A DNA stretch of 64,000 bases from Vibrio sinaloensis (lineage in GTDB: Bacteria; Pseudomonadota; Gammaproteobacteria; Enterobacterales; Vibrionaceae). Shown here piece by piece: positions 56,999-64,000 of this stretch. Under the pieces are notes generated by a model. The model had not been told where the DNA came from, searched no databases, and was given only the letters and a program-made list of their open reading frames with translations. How positions within the stretch are numbered: position 1 is the first letter of the stretch; every line of letters begins with the position of its first letter. Where the stretch lies: the NCBI RefSeq assembly GCF_023195835.1, contig NZ_CP096199.1, positions 2,480,001-2,544,000 of the forward strand, written 5' to 3'. A program made the translations under genes and the position numbers.

Positions 56999-58921
56999 TT
57001 AAAGAACTAGACGACGGATATCTGATAGTGCACCGTTTAGGAAGGTAATGAAGCGCGCACCTTCCGCACCATCGATCACACGGTGGTCGTATGATAGAGA
57101 CAGTGGAAGCTGTAGACGCGGTTCGAATTCTTTACCGTTCCATACAGGTTTCATTTCAGACTTAGACACACCTAGGATGCCTACCTCTGGCGCGTTAACG
57201 ATTGGAGTAAACGCCGTACCACCAATGCCACCAAGACTAGAGATAGTGAAACAACCGCCCTGCATGTCAGCAGCAGTTAGCTTACCTGCACGGGCTTTCT
57301 TAGAAACAGCCATCAACTCTTCAGAAAGCTCGTAAATTCCTTTCTTGTTCACGTCTTTGAACACAGGAACCACTAGGCCATTTGGTGTATCTACCGCGAT
57401 ACCAATATTCACGTACTTCTTCAGAATTAGGCTTTCACCATCTTCTGATAGAGAAGAGTTGAACGCAGGGAACGCTTCTAGTGCTTTAGCCGCCGCTTTC
57501 ATGATGAACACAAGTGGCGTGATCTTCATGCCTGAGTCTTTCTTCGCTTCAATCGCGTTCTGCTCTTTACGGAATGCTTCTAGCTCAGTGATATCTGCGT
57601 TGTCCCACTGAGTAACATGCGGGATCATTACCCAGTTACGATGTAGGTTTGCACCAGAGATCTTCTTAATGCGTGATAGCGGCTGAGTTTCAGTCTCACC
57701 AAACTTGCTGAAGTCAACTTTCGGCCATGGCAGTAGACCAAGAGCAGCACCATCACCTTTGCCAGATGCCGCAGCACCTGCACCCGATTCAAGACGCTTA
57801 AGCGCTTCTTTAACGTAAGATTGTACGTCTTCTTTTAGAATACGATTCTTACGACCGCTGCCTTTAACCTTAGCAAGGTTAACGCCAAACTCACGAGCGA
57901 TACGACGAACAACTGGAGACGCGTGAGCGTACTCGTGATTTTCTTGGAAATCACCAGTAGAGGCTGCCGGAGCTGCTGCCGCTGGAGCTTCTGCTTTAGG
58001 CGCTGACGCCGCAGGTGCTGCTGCCGCTGGAGCCGCTACTGGTGCTGCACCCGCCACTTCGCCTTCCGTTGTAGAGAAAATCATGATTAGAGAGCCAGTT
58101 GACACTTTGTCGCCAGCCGCAATCTTGATTTCTTTAACAGTTCCTGCAAATGGAGCAGGCACTTCCATTGACGCTTTGTCGCCTTCAACAGTGATCAGAG
58201 ATTGCTCTTCTTCCACTGTATCGCCAACCGCAACCATGATTTCAGTCACTTCGACTTCGTCGCCACCGATATCAGGAACGTTCACTTCTTTGGCTGCTGC
58301 GGCCGGCGTTCCGGATGCTGCCGGAGCTGCTGCCGCAGGAGCTTCAGCTGCCGCTGGAGCGCTTGAACCTGCCGTTTCAAAGACCATGATTAGAGAGCCA
58401 GTCGTGACTTTATCGCCAACTGCTACTTTTATCTCTTTTAGAGTACCTGCGAATGGTGCTGGTACTTCCATAGAAGCTTTGTCACCTTCAACAGTCAGAA
58501 GAGATTGCTCTTCTTCGATGCTGTCGCCGATCGCTACCATGATTTCAGTCACTTCAACTTCGTCGCCACCGATATCTGGTACGTGAACTTCTTTCAGTTC
58601 TGCCGCTGCTGCTGGAGCTGGAGCCGCTGCTGGAGCTGCTTCTGCCGCAGGAGCAGGTGCAGCGTCTGCTGCACCCGGAGCGCCGGCCGCCTCGGCTTCG
58701 AAAATCATGATTAGAAAACCAGTAGAAACCTTGTCGCCTTCTGCAACTTTGATTTCTTTAACGATACCCGCTGTCGATGCAGGCACTTCCATAGAAGCTT
58801 TATCGCCTTCAACTGTGATAAGAGACTGCTCTTCTTCAACCTTGTCGCCAACGCTTACAAGAATCTCAGTAACTTCAACCTCATCCGCACCGATGTCTGG
58901 TACATTAATTTCGATTGCCAT
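56999..58921 (-). CDS. aceF: Dihydrolipoamide acetyltransferase (E2)
   Basis: Core of the pyruvate dehydrogenase complex, 640 residues. Three lipoyl domains are present with lipoylated lysines Lys41, Lys148 and Lys249, each in [10 protein letters not shown], joined by Ala/Pro-rich flexible linkers. The peripheral-subunit-binding domain (about 330-370, [14 protein letters not shown]) and the catalytic domain ending with [13 protein letters not shown] (catalytic His and Asp) follow. The three-lipoyl form is the same as in E. coli. The repeats are near-identical at DNA level and prone to recombination. It lies 19 bases after aceE. Confidence 0.97.
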   Translation of the reverse strand: MAIEINVPDIGADEVEVTEILVSVGDKVEEEQSLITVEGDKASMEVPASTAGIVKEIKVAEGDKVSTGFLIMIFEAEAAGAPGAADAAPAPAAEAAPAAAPAPAAAAELKEVHVPDIGGDEVEVTEIMVAIGDSIEEEQSLLTVEGDKASMEVPAPFAGTLKEIKVAVGDKVTTGSLIMVFETAGSSAPAAAEAPAAAAPAASGTPAAAAKEVNVPDIGGDEVEVTEIMVAVGDTVEEEQSLITVEGDKASMEVPAPFAGTVKEIKIAAGDKVSTGSLIMIFSTTEGEVAGAAPVAAPAAAAPAASAPKAEAPAAAAPAASTGDFQENHEYAHASPVVRRIAREFGVNLAKVKGSGRKNRILKEDVQSYVKEALKRLESGAGAAASGKGDGAALGLLPWPKVDFSKFGETETQPLSRIKKISGANLHRNWVMIPHVTQWDNADITELEAFRKEQNAIEAKKDSGMKITPLVFIMKAAAKALEAFPAFNSSLSEDGESLILKKYVNIGIAVDTPNGLVVPVFKDVNKKGIYELSEELMAVSKKARAGKLTAADMQGGCFTISSLGGIGGTAFTPIVNAPEVGILGVSKSEMKPVWNGKEFEPRLQLPLSLSYDHRVIDGAEGARFITFLNGALSDIRRLVL

Positions 58922-58940
58922 TTCTTATCTACCTTCTTAA

Positions 58941-61604
58941 TTAAGCGTATAGCGGGTTTGTTTTCTCAGTGTCGATGTCGAACTTCTTGATTGCTTCTGC
59001 AATCACAGATTTCTCAACTTCGCCACGTTTTGCAAGTTCAGTCAGCGCTGCGACGACTACGTAACCTGCGTTCACTTCGAAGTGACGACGTAGGTTTTCA
59101 CGGCTGTCTGAACGACCAAAGCCGTCAGTACCCAGAACTTTGTAAGACTCAGCAGGAATGAATGCACGAACCTGCTCTGCGTAGTTCTTCATGTAGTCAG
59201 TCGCTGCGATTGCTGGCTCAGTACCCATAACCGTTTGAATGTATGGTACTTGCGCTTCAGCTTCTGGGTGAAGCATGTTGAAACGCTCCGCCGCTTGACC
59301 GTCACGAGTCACTTCGTTGAATGACGTTACTGAGTAAACATCAGACGCAACGCCGTAATCATCGCTTAGAATTTGCGCCGCTTTACGTACTTCGTTCATG
59401 ATAGTACCTGAGCTCATTAGCTGAACTTTACCTTTGTCGCCTGCGTAAGTTTCTAGCTTGTAGATACCCTTACGGATGCCTTCTTCTGCGCCTTCTGGCA
59501 TTGCTGGCATTGCGTAGTTTTCGTTCATTAGCGTTAGGTAGTAGAACACGTTCTCTTGATCAGGACCGTACATGCGACGGATACCGTCTTGCATGATGAC
59601 CGCGACTTCGTACGCGAAGGTTGGGTCGTAAGAGATACAGTTAGGAACCGTACCCGCCATGATGTGCGAGTGACCATCTTCGTGCTGTAGACCTTCACCG
59701 TTCAGCGTTGTACGACCAGCCGTTGCACCTAGTAGGAAACCACGTGCTTGTTGGTCACCCGCCATCCACGCCATGTCGCCCACACGTTGGAAACCGAACA
59801 TTGAGTAGTAGATGTAGAACGGAATCATTGGAAGATCGTTAGTCGAGTATGACGTCGCCGCAGCAACCCATGACGACATCGCGCCTAGCTCGTTGATACC
59901 TTCCTGTAGAACCTGACCTGATGTAGCCTCTTTGTAGTAAGAAACGATGTCACGGTCTTGAGGTGTGTAGTTCTGGCCGTGCGGGTTGTAAATACCGATT
60001 TGACGGAACAGACCTTCCATACCGAATGTACGCGCTTCGTCGGCAATGATAGGAACGATGTTCTTACCAATGTTCTTGTTCTTCAGTAGAACGTTAAGTG
60101 CACGTACGAATGCCATAGTAGAAGAGATATCACGCTTCTGCTCTTCAAGTAGTGGCTTGAATTCTTCTAGCTCAGGAATAACCAGTTCTTGAGTGAAGTT
60201 TGGCAGACGCTGTGGCGTGTAGCCGTGTAGCGCTTTACGACGAGCGTGTAGGTATTCGTACTCTTTTGAACCTTCTTCAAGTTTCAGGTACGGAAGCTCT
60301 TTCACTGCTTCGTCAGTTAGGATGTCTTGTAGACCTAGACGATCACGTAGATGCAGTACGTGAGTCATATCCATCTTCTTAACTTGGTGAGCGATGTTCT
60401 TACCTTCAGCCGCTTCACCCATGCCGTAACCTTTCACTGTCTTAGCTAAGATTACCGTTGGTTTGCCTTTGGTTTGCTCTGCGTTTTTGTAAGCTGCGTA
60501 CAGCTTAGAAGAGTCATGACCACCGCGCTTAAGTGCGAAGATTTCGTCATCTGTCATGTCAGCAACAAGGGCCGCTGTTTCTGGGTACTTACCGAAGAAG
60601 TGCTCACGTACGTACGCACCATCTTTCGCTTTGAACGTTTGGTAATCGCCATCGATAGTTTCGTTCATAAGCTGTAGTAGCTTACCCGTGGTGTCTTTTG
60701 CTAGAAGAGAATCCCAGTTGTTACCCCAGATAACCTTCACTACGTTCCAGCCAGCACCTTTGAACAGACCTTCAAGTTCTTGAATGATCTTACCGTTACC
60801 CATTACTGGGCCGTCGAGACGCTGCAAGTTACAGTTGATTAGGAAACATAGGTTGTCTAGTTTCTCACGCGCAGCGAAAGAGATAGCACCACGTGATTCT
60901 GGCTCATCCATCTCACCGTCACCTAGGAACGCATATACGCGCTGCTCAGATGTATCTTTTAGACCACGGCCTTCTAGGTACTTGAGGAAACGAGCTTGGT
61001 AGATAGAAGCGATTGGACCTAGGCCCATCGATACCGTTGGGAACTGCCAGAACTCAGGCATCAGTTTCGGGTGCGGGTATGATGGAAGACCTTTGCCATC
61101 GACTTCTTGGCGGAAGTTGTCTAGCTGCTCTTCAGTCAGACGACCTTCAACGAATGCGCGAGAGTAGATACCTGGTGAGATGTGACCTTGGTAGTAAACT
61201 AGGTCGCCACCGTCCTTCTCGTTTGGAGCACGGAAGAAGTGGTTGAAACATGTTTCGTAGAATGCAGCAGAAGACTGGAAAGACGCCATGTGGCCGCCTA
61301 GCTCTAAGTCTTTCTTCGATGCACGTAGAACGATCATAATCGCGTTCCAGCGGATGATAGAACGAATACGACGCTCAAGTGTGGTGTCACCTGGGTAAGC
61401 TGGTTCTTGGTCTGCAGGAATCGTGTTGATGTAGTTAGTTGTGATACCTGTTGGCATATCAACACCGTCTAGACGTGCTTTGTCTAGAACTTGCTCTAAT
61501 AGGTATTGAGCACGTTCTACACCTTCTTCACGTACAACTGACTCAAGTGCTTGTAGCCATTCTTGAGTTTCCAGTGCATCTACGTCATGCTTCAAATCAG
61601 ACAT
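58941..61604 (-). CDS. aceE: Pyruvate dehydrogenase E1 component
   Basis: Thiamine pyrophosphate enzyme of the homodimeric E1 type, 887 residues, as in E. coli. It decarboxylates pyruvate and passes the acetyl group to the lipoyl domains of AceF. The TPP motif GDGEMDEPESRGAI is at about residue 229, followed by the expected NCNLQRLDGPV. Codon use is highly biased. It is the second gene of the pdhR-aceEF unit, 55 bases after pdhR. Confidence 0.97.
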   Translation of the reverse strand: MSDLKHDVDALETQEWLQALESVVREEGVERAQYLLEQVLDKARLDGVDMPTGITTNYINTIPADQEPAYPGDTTLERRIRSIIRWNAIMIVLRASKKDLELGGHMASFQSSAAFYETCFNHFFRAPNEKDGGDLVYYQGHISPGIYSRAFVEGRLTEEQLDNFRQEVDGKGLPSYPHPKLMPEFWQFPTVSMGLGPIASIYQARFLKYLEGRGLKDTSEQRVYAFLGDGEMDEPESRGAISFAAREKLDNLCFLINCNLQRLDGPVMGNGKIIQELEGLFKGAGWNVVKVIWGNNWDSLLAKDTTGKLLQLMNETIDGDYQTFKAKDGAYVREHFFGKYPETAALVADMTDDEIFALKRGGHDSSKLYAAYKNAEQTKGKPTVILAKTVKGYGMGEAAEGKNIAHQVKKMDMTHVLHLRDRLGLQDILTDEAVKELPYLKLEEGSKEYEYLHARRKALHGYTPQRLPNFTQELVIPELEEFKPLLEEQKRDISSTMAFVRALNVLLKNKNIGKNIVPIIADEARTFGMEGLFRQIGIYNPHGQNYTPQDRDIVSYYKEATSGQVLQEGINELGAMSSWVAAATSYSTNDLPMIPFYIYYSMFGFQRVGDMAWMAGDQQARGFLLGATAGRTTLNGEGLQHEDGHSHIMAGTVPNCISYDPTFAYEVAVIMQDGIRRMYGPDQENVFYYLTLMNENYAMPAMPEGAEEGIRKGIYKLETYAGDKGKVQLMSSGTIMNEVRKAAQILSDDYGVASDVYSVTSFNEVTRDGQAAERFNMLHPEAEAQVPYIQTVMGTEPAIAATDYMKNYAEQVRAFIPAESYKVLGTDGFGRSDSRENLRRHFEVNAGYVVVAALTELAKRGEVEKSVIAEAIKKFDIDTEKTNPLYA

Positions 61605-61659
61605 GGCGATCTATCCTTCTATTGGTTGGATCTAGTTATTTAAAGTAACCGTTCTTGTT

Positions 61660-62427
61660 TTAAGAATCGTTACCTTGCTGAATTCGACGCAAAGAGCGCT
61701 CTCTGCGCGACTCTTCACGAGTCAAATCCAACAATGTTTCTTCAATATAAGCTAAGTGTGAATGAGACATTTCACGCGCCTTTTCCGGCTGACCAGAAAC
61801 AATCGCATCCACGATATTAGCTCGGTGTTTACTTACTTTCTCGACCACTTCTTCGCGGCGATGTAAGAGCTTTAAATTCTGTAAGACATTTTGCTCAAGC
61901 AAAGGCGCCAAACTGCGCACAATGTGCAACAGCACCACGTTGTGCGCAGCTTCAGTTAAAGCAATCAGAAACTGCATGACTGCAGCGGCTTCCGCTTCAA
62001 CATTTTTTTTGGTCTGCTCTTCGCTGATGTTTTTCAGACAAGCCTGAATACGTGCAAAGTCTTCCTCGGTACCACGAACAGCTGCAAAATAAGCGGCTAT
62101 ACCTTCCATCGCGTGGCGAGTTTCCAGTAAATCCAGCTGCGTTTCGGAGTGACTAGACAGTAAATTTAGCAGAGGATCAGAAAAGCTGGTCCAAATGCTC
62201 TCACTGACAAACGTGCCACCGCCTTGACGACGAGTAAGAAGACGCTTCGCTTCGAGGCGTTGTATCGCTTCTCGGATTGAAGGTCGCGAAACATCAAATT
62301 GCTTCGCTAATTCTCTCTCGGGTGGCAACTGCTGCCCCGGAGACAATATTCCTTCCACAATCAGCCTTTCTAACTCTTGTTCAATGACATCAGAAAGTTT
62401 TGGCTGACGAATCCTTTGATAAGCCAT
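61660..62427 (-). CDS. pdhR: Pyruvate dehydrogenase complex repressor PdhR
   Basis: GntR/FadR-type regulator of 255 residues (E. coli 254) that represses the pdh operon and is released by pyruvate. The winged helix is [31 protein letters not shown], followed by RRQGGGTFV, with an all-helical FCD effector domain. The start at 62427 gives [14 protein letters not shown], the family N-terminus; an in-frame extension to 62511 reads through the operator and is rejected. Two perfect PdhR sites lie upstream, so it controls itself. Confidence 0.96.
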   Translation of the reverse strand: MAYQRIRQPKLSDVIEQELERLIVEGILSPGQQLPPERELAKQFDVSRPSIREAIQRLEAKRLLTRRQGGGTFVSESIWTSFSDPLLNLLSSHSETQLDLLETRHAMEGIAAYFAAVRGTEEDFARIQACLKNISEEQTKKNVEAEAAAVMQFLIALTEAAHNVVLLHIVRSLAPLLEQNVLQNLKLLHRREEVVEKVSKHRANIVDAIVSGQPEKAREMSHSHLAYIEETLLDLTREESRRERSLRRIQQGNDS

Positions 62428-62457
62428 AGTTGTTTTTCTTCTACTCTGTATGCAGTC

Positions 62458-62474
62458 AATTGGTAATACCAATT
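62458..62474. promoter_or_regulatory. PdhR operator, proximal
   Basis: AATTGGTAATACCAATT, a perfect palindrome around the known core ATTGGT-N3-ACCAAT. It lies about 20 bases downstream of the -10 element, 31 bases before the pdhR start. Confidence 0.9.
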
Positions 62475-62493
62475 CTAAGTTGGCGAGAAAATT

Positions 62494-62522
62494 AACATAA
62501 TTAAAACGCAAGTTCCAGTCAA
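62494..62522 (-). promoter_or_regulatory. Sigma-70 promoter of pdhR-aceEF
   Basis: On the minus strand TTGACT, a 17-base spacer and TATGTT. The proximal PdhR palindrome follows just after the expected start. Confidence 0.68.
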
Positions 62523-62594
62523 AAATTGACCCAAATCATAGAACAAGCCTAACACCAACACTTTGATAACAATAGTCGATTAAAACATCAATCT

Positions 62595-62611
62595 AATTGG
62601 TCTGACCAATT
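62595..62611. promoter_or_regulatory. PdhR operator, distal
   Basis: AATTGGTCTGACCAATT, a second perfect palindrome, about 73 bases upstream of the -35 element. Its centre is 137 bp from that of the proximal site. Confidence 0.85.
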
Positions 62612-62681
62612 ACAAAATATCAACAGATGGGAATTAACCGTGCTAGGGATCACAGTTTGATTGGTAAGGGGTAGAAAAAGC

Positions 62682-62824
62682 GAGTGGCGAGTGACGAGTG
62701 ACGAGTGACGAGTGACGAGTGACGAGTGGCGAGTGGCGAGTGGCGAGTGGCGAGTGGCGAGTGGCGAGTGGCGAGTGGCGAGTGGCGAGTGGCGAGTGGC
62801 GAGTGGCGAGTGGCGAGTGGCGAG
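62682..62824. repeat. 7-bp tandem array, 20 copies of GAGTGRC
   Basis: Twenty heptamers from 62682 to 62821 plus a partial GAG: one GAGTGGC, five consecutive GAGTGAC, then fourteen GAGTGGC. Same unit, phase and orientation as the array at 32705. There are no spacers, so it is not a CRISPR. The clustered variants point to slippage or unequal exchange. Confidence 0.97.
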
Positions 62825-62918
62825 AAATTTTGAACAACAGATCTCTATTGTCAAGTAACAACTTCTCGTAACTCGCTACTTTGAACTCGCAGGGCGGAGC
62901 CCGTCCTAAGCTGCCGCC

Positions 62919-64000
62919 CTACTTCGCTTCAAGATGATCGATCATCAGCTGCAATGACTGATTGCCGCGAAACTCGTTGATATCAAGCTTGTAGGCTAAA
63001 CGAACGGTTTTGACCGACGCATCAGGCCAACGTCGCAAGTCTACATTGAACGCAATACCGTCGATCATAATATTGGTTGGATGGCCTTTGTAGAGTGGTT
63101 CAAGCATCAGCTTTAGATGTTTTTCTCCCACCAACTTTTGGTGCAACACTTTGAATTCACCATCAAACAGCGGCTCTGGAAACGCTTGTCCCCAAGGACC
63201 ACCAGCACGAAGCATTTCTGCAGTATGCATTGAAAACTCTTCCGGTTTCAGCTCACCATCAGAGAGCAGTACGCCTTTCAATGCAGCCTCGTCGAGTTCC
63301 TGTTTTACCGCTTGATCAAACAGCTGGGCAAAGCGCTCAAAGTTTTGCTCCATTATGGTTAAACCTGCGGCCATCGCATGACCACCAAACTTGATGATCA
63401 AGCCTGGATTCTGGGTATCTATTCGATCCAGCACATCACGCATGTGCAAGCCTGGAATAGAACGACATGAGCCTTTAATCGCGCCATCGCCACCATCAGC
63501 AAAAGCAATCACAGGACGGTGAAACTTCTCTTTGACTCTGGATGCAAGAATCCCAATCACCCCTTGGTGCCAGTCTCGCTGGAACAACACCAAGCCATGA
63601 GGCATATCTTTGTCGCCAAATTGTAGCCGCTCACAAAAAGCCATGGCTTCTTGTTTCATGCCCTCTTCAATTTCTTTGCGGGTCTGGTTTAAGCCATCTA
63701 ACTCGCTGGCCATTCTCCGCGCAGCATGAATATTGTTACTCAGCAGCAATTCAACCCCGAACGACATATCGTCCAAGCGGCCCGCCGCATTGATACGTGG
63801 CCCAAGAGCAAAACCAAAGTCTGAAGCCACCAAGCGACGCGCATCACGCTTAGCCACTTCGATCAGTGCCTGAATGCCCGGTCGTGCTTTTCCCGCCCGA
63901 ATACGCTGCAACCCTTGATGAACCAAAATCCGATTGTTTTCATCCAAAGGCACCACATCGGCAACCGTCCCCAGCGCCACCAAATCAATCAGCTCCATTA
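62919..64000 (-). CDS. recJ: Single-strand DNA-specific 5'-3' exonuclease RecJ, C-terminal part
   Basis: The last 360 or so codons of recJ; the start and the DHH phosphoesterase motifs I-III lie beyond the right edge. Visible are GTVADVVPL, LGPRINAAGRLDD (conserved at the end of the DHH core), the DHHA1 domain with GGHAMAAGL, and the C-terminal OB-like region. RecJ acts in recombination (RecFOR pathway) and mismatch repair. A Met codon at 63998 is internal, not a start. Confidence 0.96.
   Translation of the reverse strand, partial: MELIDLVALGTVADVVPLDENNRILVHQGLQRIRAGKARPGIQALIEVAKRDARRLVASDFGFALGPRINAAGRLDDMSFGVELLLSNNIHAARRMASELDGLNQTRKEIEEGMKQEAMAFCERLQFGDKDMPHGLVLFQRDWHQGVIGILASRVKEKFHRPVIAFADGGDGAIKGSCRSIPGLHMRDVLDRIDTQNPGLIIKFGGHAMAAGLTIMEQNFERFAQLFDQAVKQELDEAALKGVLLSDGELKPEEFSMHTAEMLRAGGPWGQAFPEPLFDGEFKVLHQKLVGEKHLKLMLEPLYKGHPTNIMIDGIAFNVDLRRWPDASVKTVRLAYKLDINEFRGNQSLQLMIDHLEAK

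Larger units (their letters stand above)
62428..62918 (-). promoter_or_regulatory. 491-base region between recJ and pdhR
   Basis: No gene is supported. From right to left it contains a hairpin AGGGCGG...CCGCCCT (62891-62920) that overlaps the recJ stop, the 20-copy heptamer array (62682-62824), a distal PdhR palindrome, the pdhR promoter and a proximal PdhR palindrome in the transcribed leader. Confidence 0.7.

Noticed and set aside
58083..58586. Long plus-strand frame opposite aceF
   Set aside because: It mirrors the Ala/Pro-rich lipoyl repeats on the other strand; aceF has full domain support.
62682..62824. CRISPR array
   Set aside because: The units are directly abutting 7-mers with no spacers and no cas genes in the window.
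62588..62861. Open frames encoding repeats of SPLATRH across the heptamer array (also at 32621-32815)
   Set aside because: A pure 7-bp repeat without stop codons is open by construction; no ribosome site, no homologous domain, and copy-number changes would shift the frame.

Overview
The window is a stretch of gamma-proteobacterial chromosome that reads as Vibrio (or a very close Vibrionaceae relative). The markers are a chiS-cbp chitobiose cluster, a LuxR/HapR/OpaR-type quorum-sensing regulator lying between hpt and lpd, an AceF with three lipoyl domains, and close agreement in protein lengths with Vibrio families. Species cannot be fixed from sequence reading alone. I see no prophage, transposon, integron, CRISPR, rRNA or tRNA; the region is ordinary core genome, densely coded, with long operons separated by clear hairpin terminators.

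Layout: 1-3031, an RND efflux permease (cut by the left edge) and its membrane fusion protein. 3225-7569, erpA, hemL, a 39-residue membrane microprotein, an AI-2E-family permease and rsmC. 7778-26405, the chitobiose region: hybrid sensor/DNA-binding regulator ChiS, then chitooligosaccharide-binding protein, a five-component Opp/Dpp-type ABC importer, a GH9 exo-glucosaminidase-like enzyme, glucosamine kinase, a GH20 hexosaminidase, chitobiose phosphorylase and a phosphohexose mutase. Together they import (GlcNAc)2 and its deacetylated forms and turn them into GlcNAc, GlcNAc-1-P/6-P and GlcN-6-P. 26492-32651, all leftward: fbpABC ferric-iron importer behind a Fur-type box, glnK-amtB behind a sigma-54-type promoter, and yacL. 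32936-43019, leftward: acnB, a patatin-type Vd autotransporter, mrcB and hrpB. 43082-48998, rightward: sfsA, dksA, gluQ, pcnB, folK, panB, panC. 49063-52607, leftward: yadGH ABC exporter and a SulP anion transporter, divergent from a beta-carbonic anhydrase. Then hpt, the quorum-sensing master regulator, and the leftward pdhR-aceE-aceF-lpd pyruvate dehydrogenase locus, ending with recJ cut by the right edge.

Regulatory signals are unusually readable: two perfect PdhR palindromes, a Fur-like box just downstream of a good fbpA promoter, a -24/-12 element before glnK, a Qrr sRNA pairing region over the ribosome site of the LuxR-type gene, and a series of unrelated but perfect stem-loops in the gaps of the chitobiose operon. 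Two arrays of the same 7-bp unit (12 and 20 copies) lie 30 kb apart in intergenic DNA. The candidates most deserving a second look are the short Cys-rich membrane protein, the inverted-repeat element before cbp, the paired PdhR operators and the heptamer arrays. I did not find a whole new multi-gene system.
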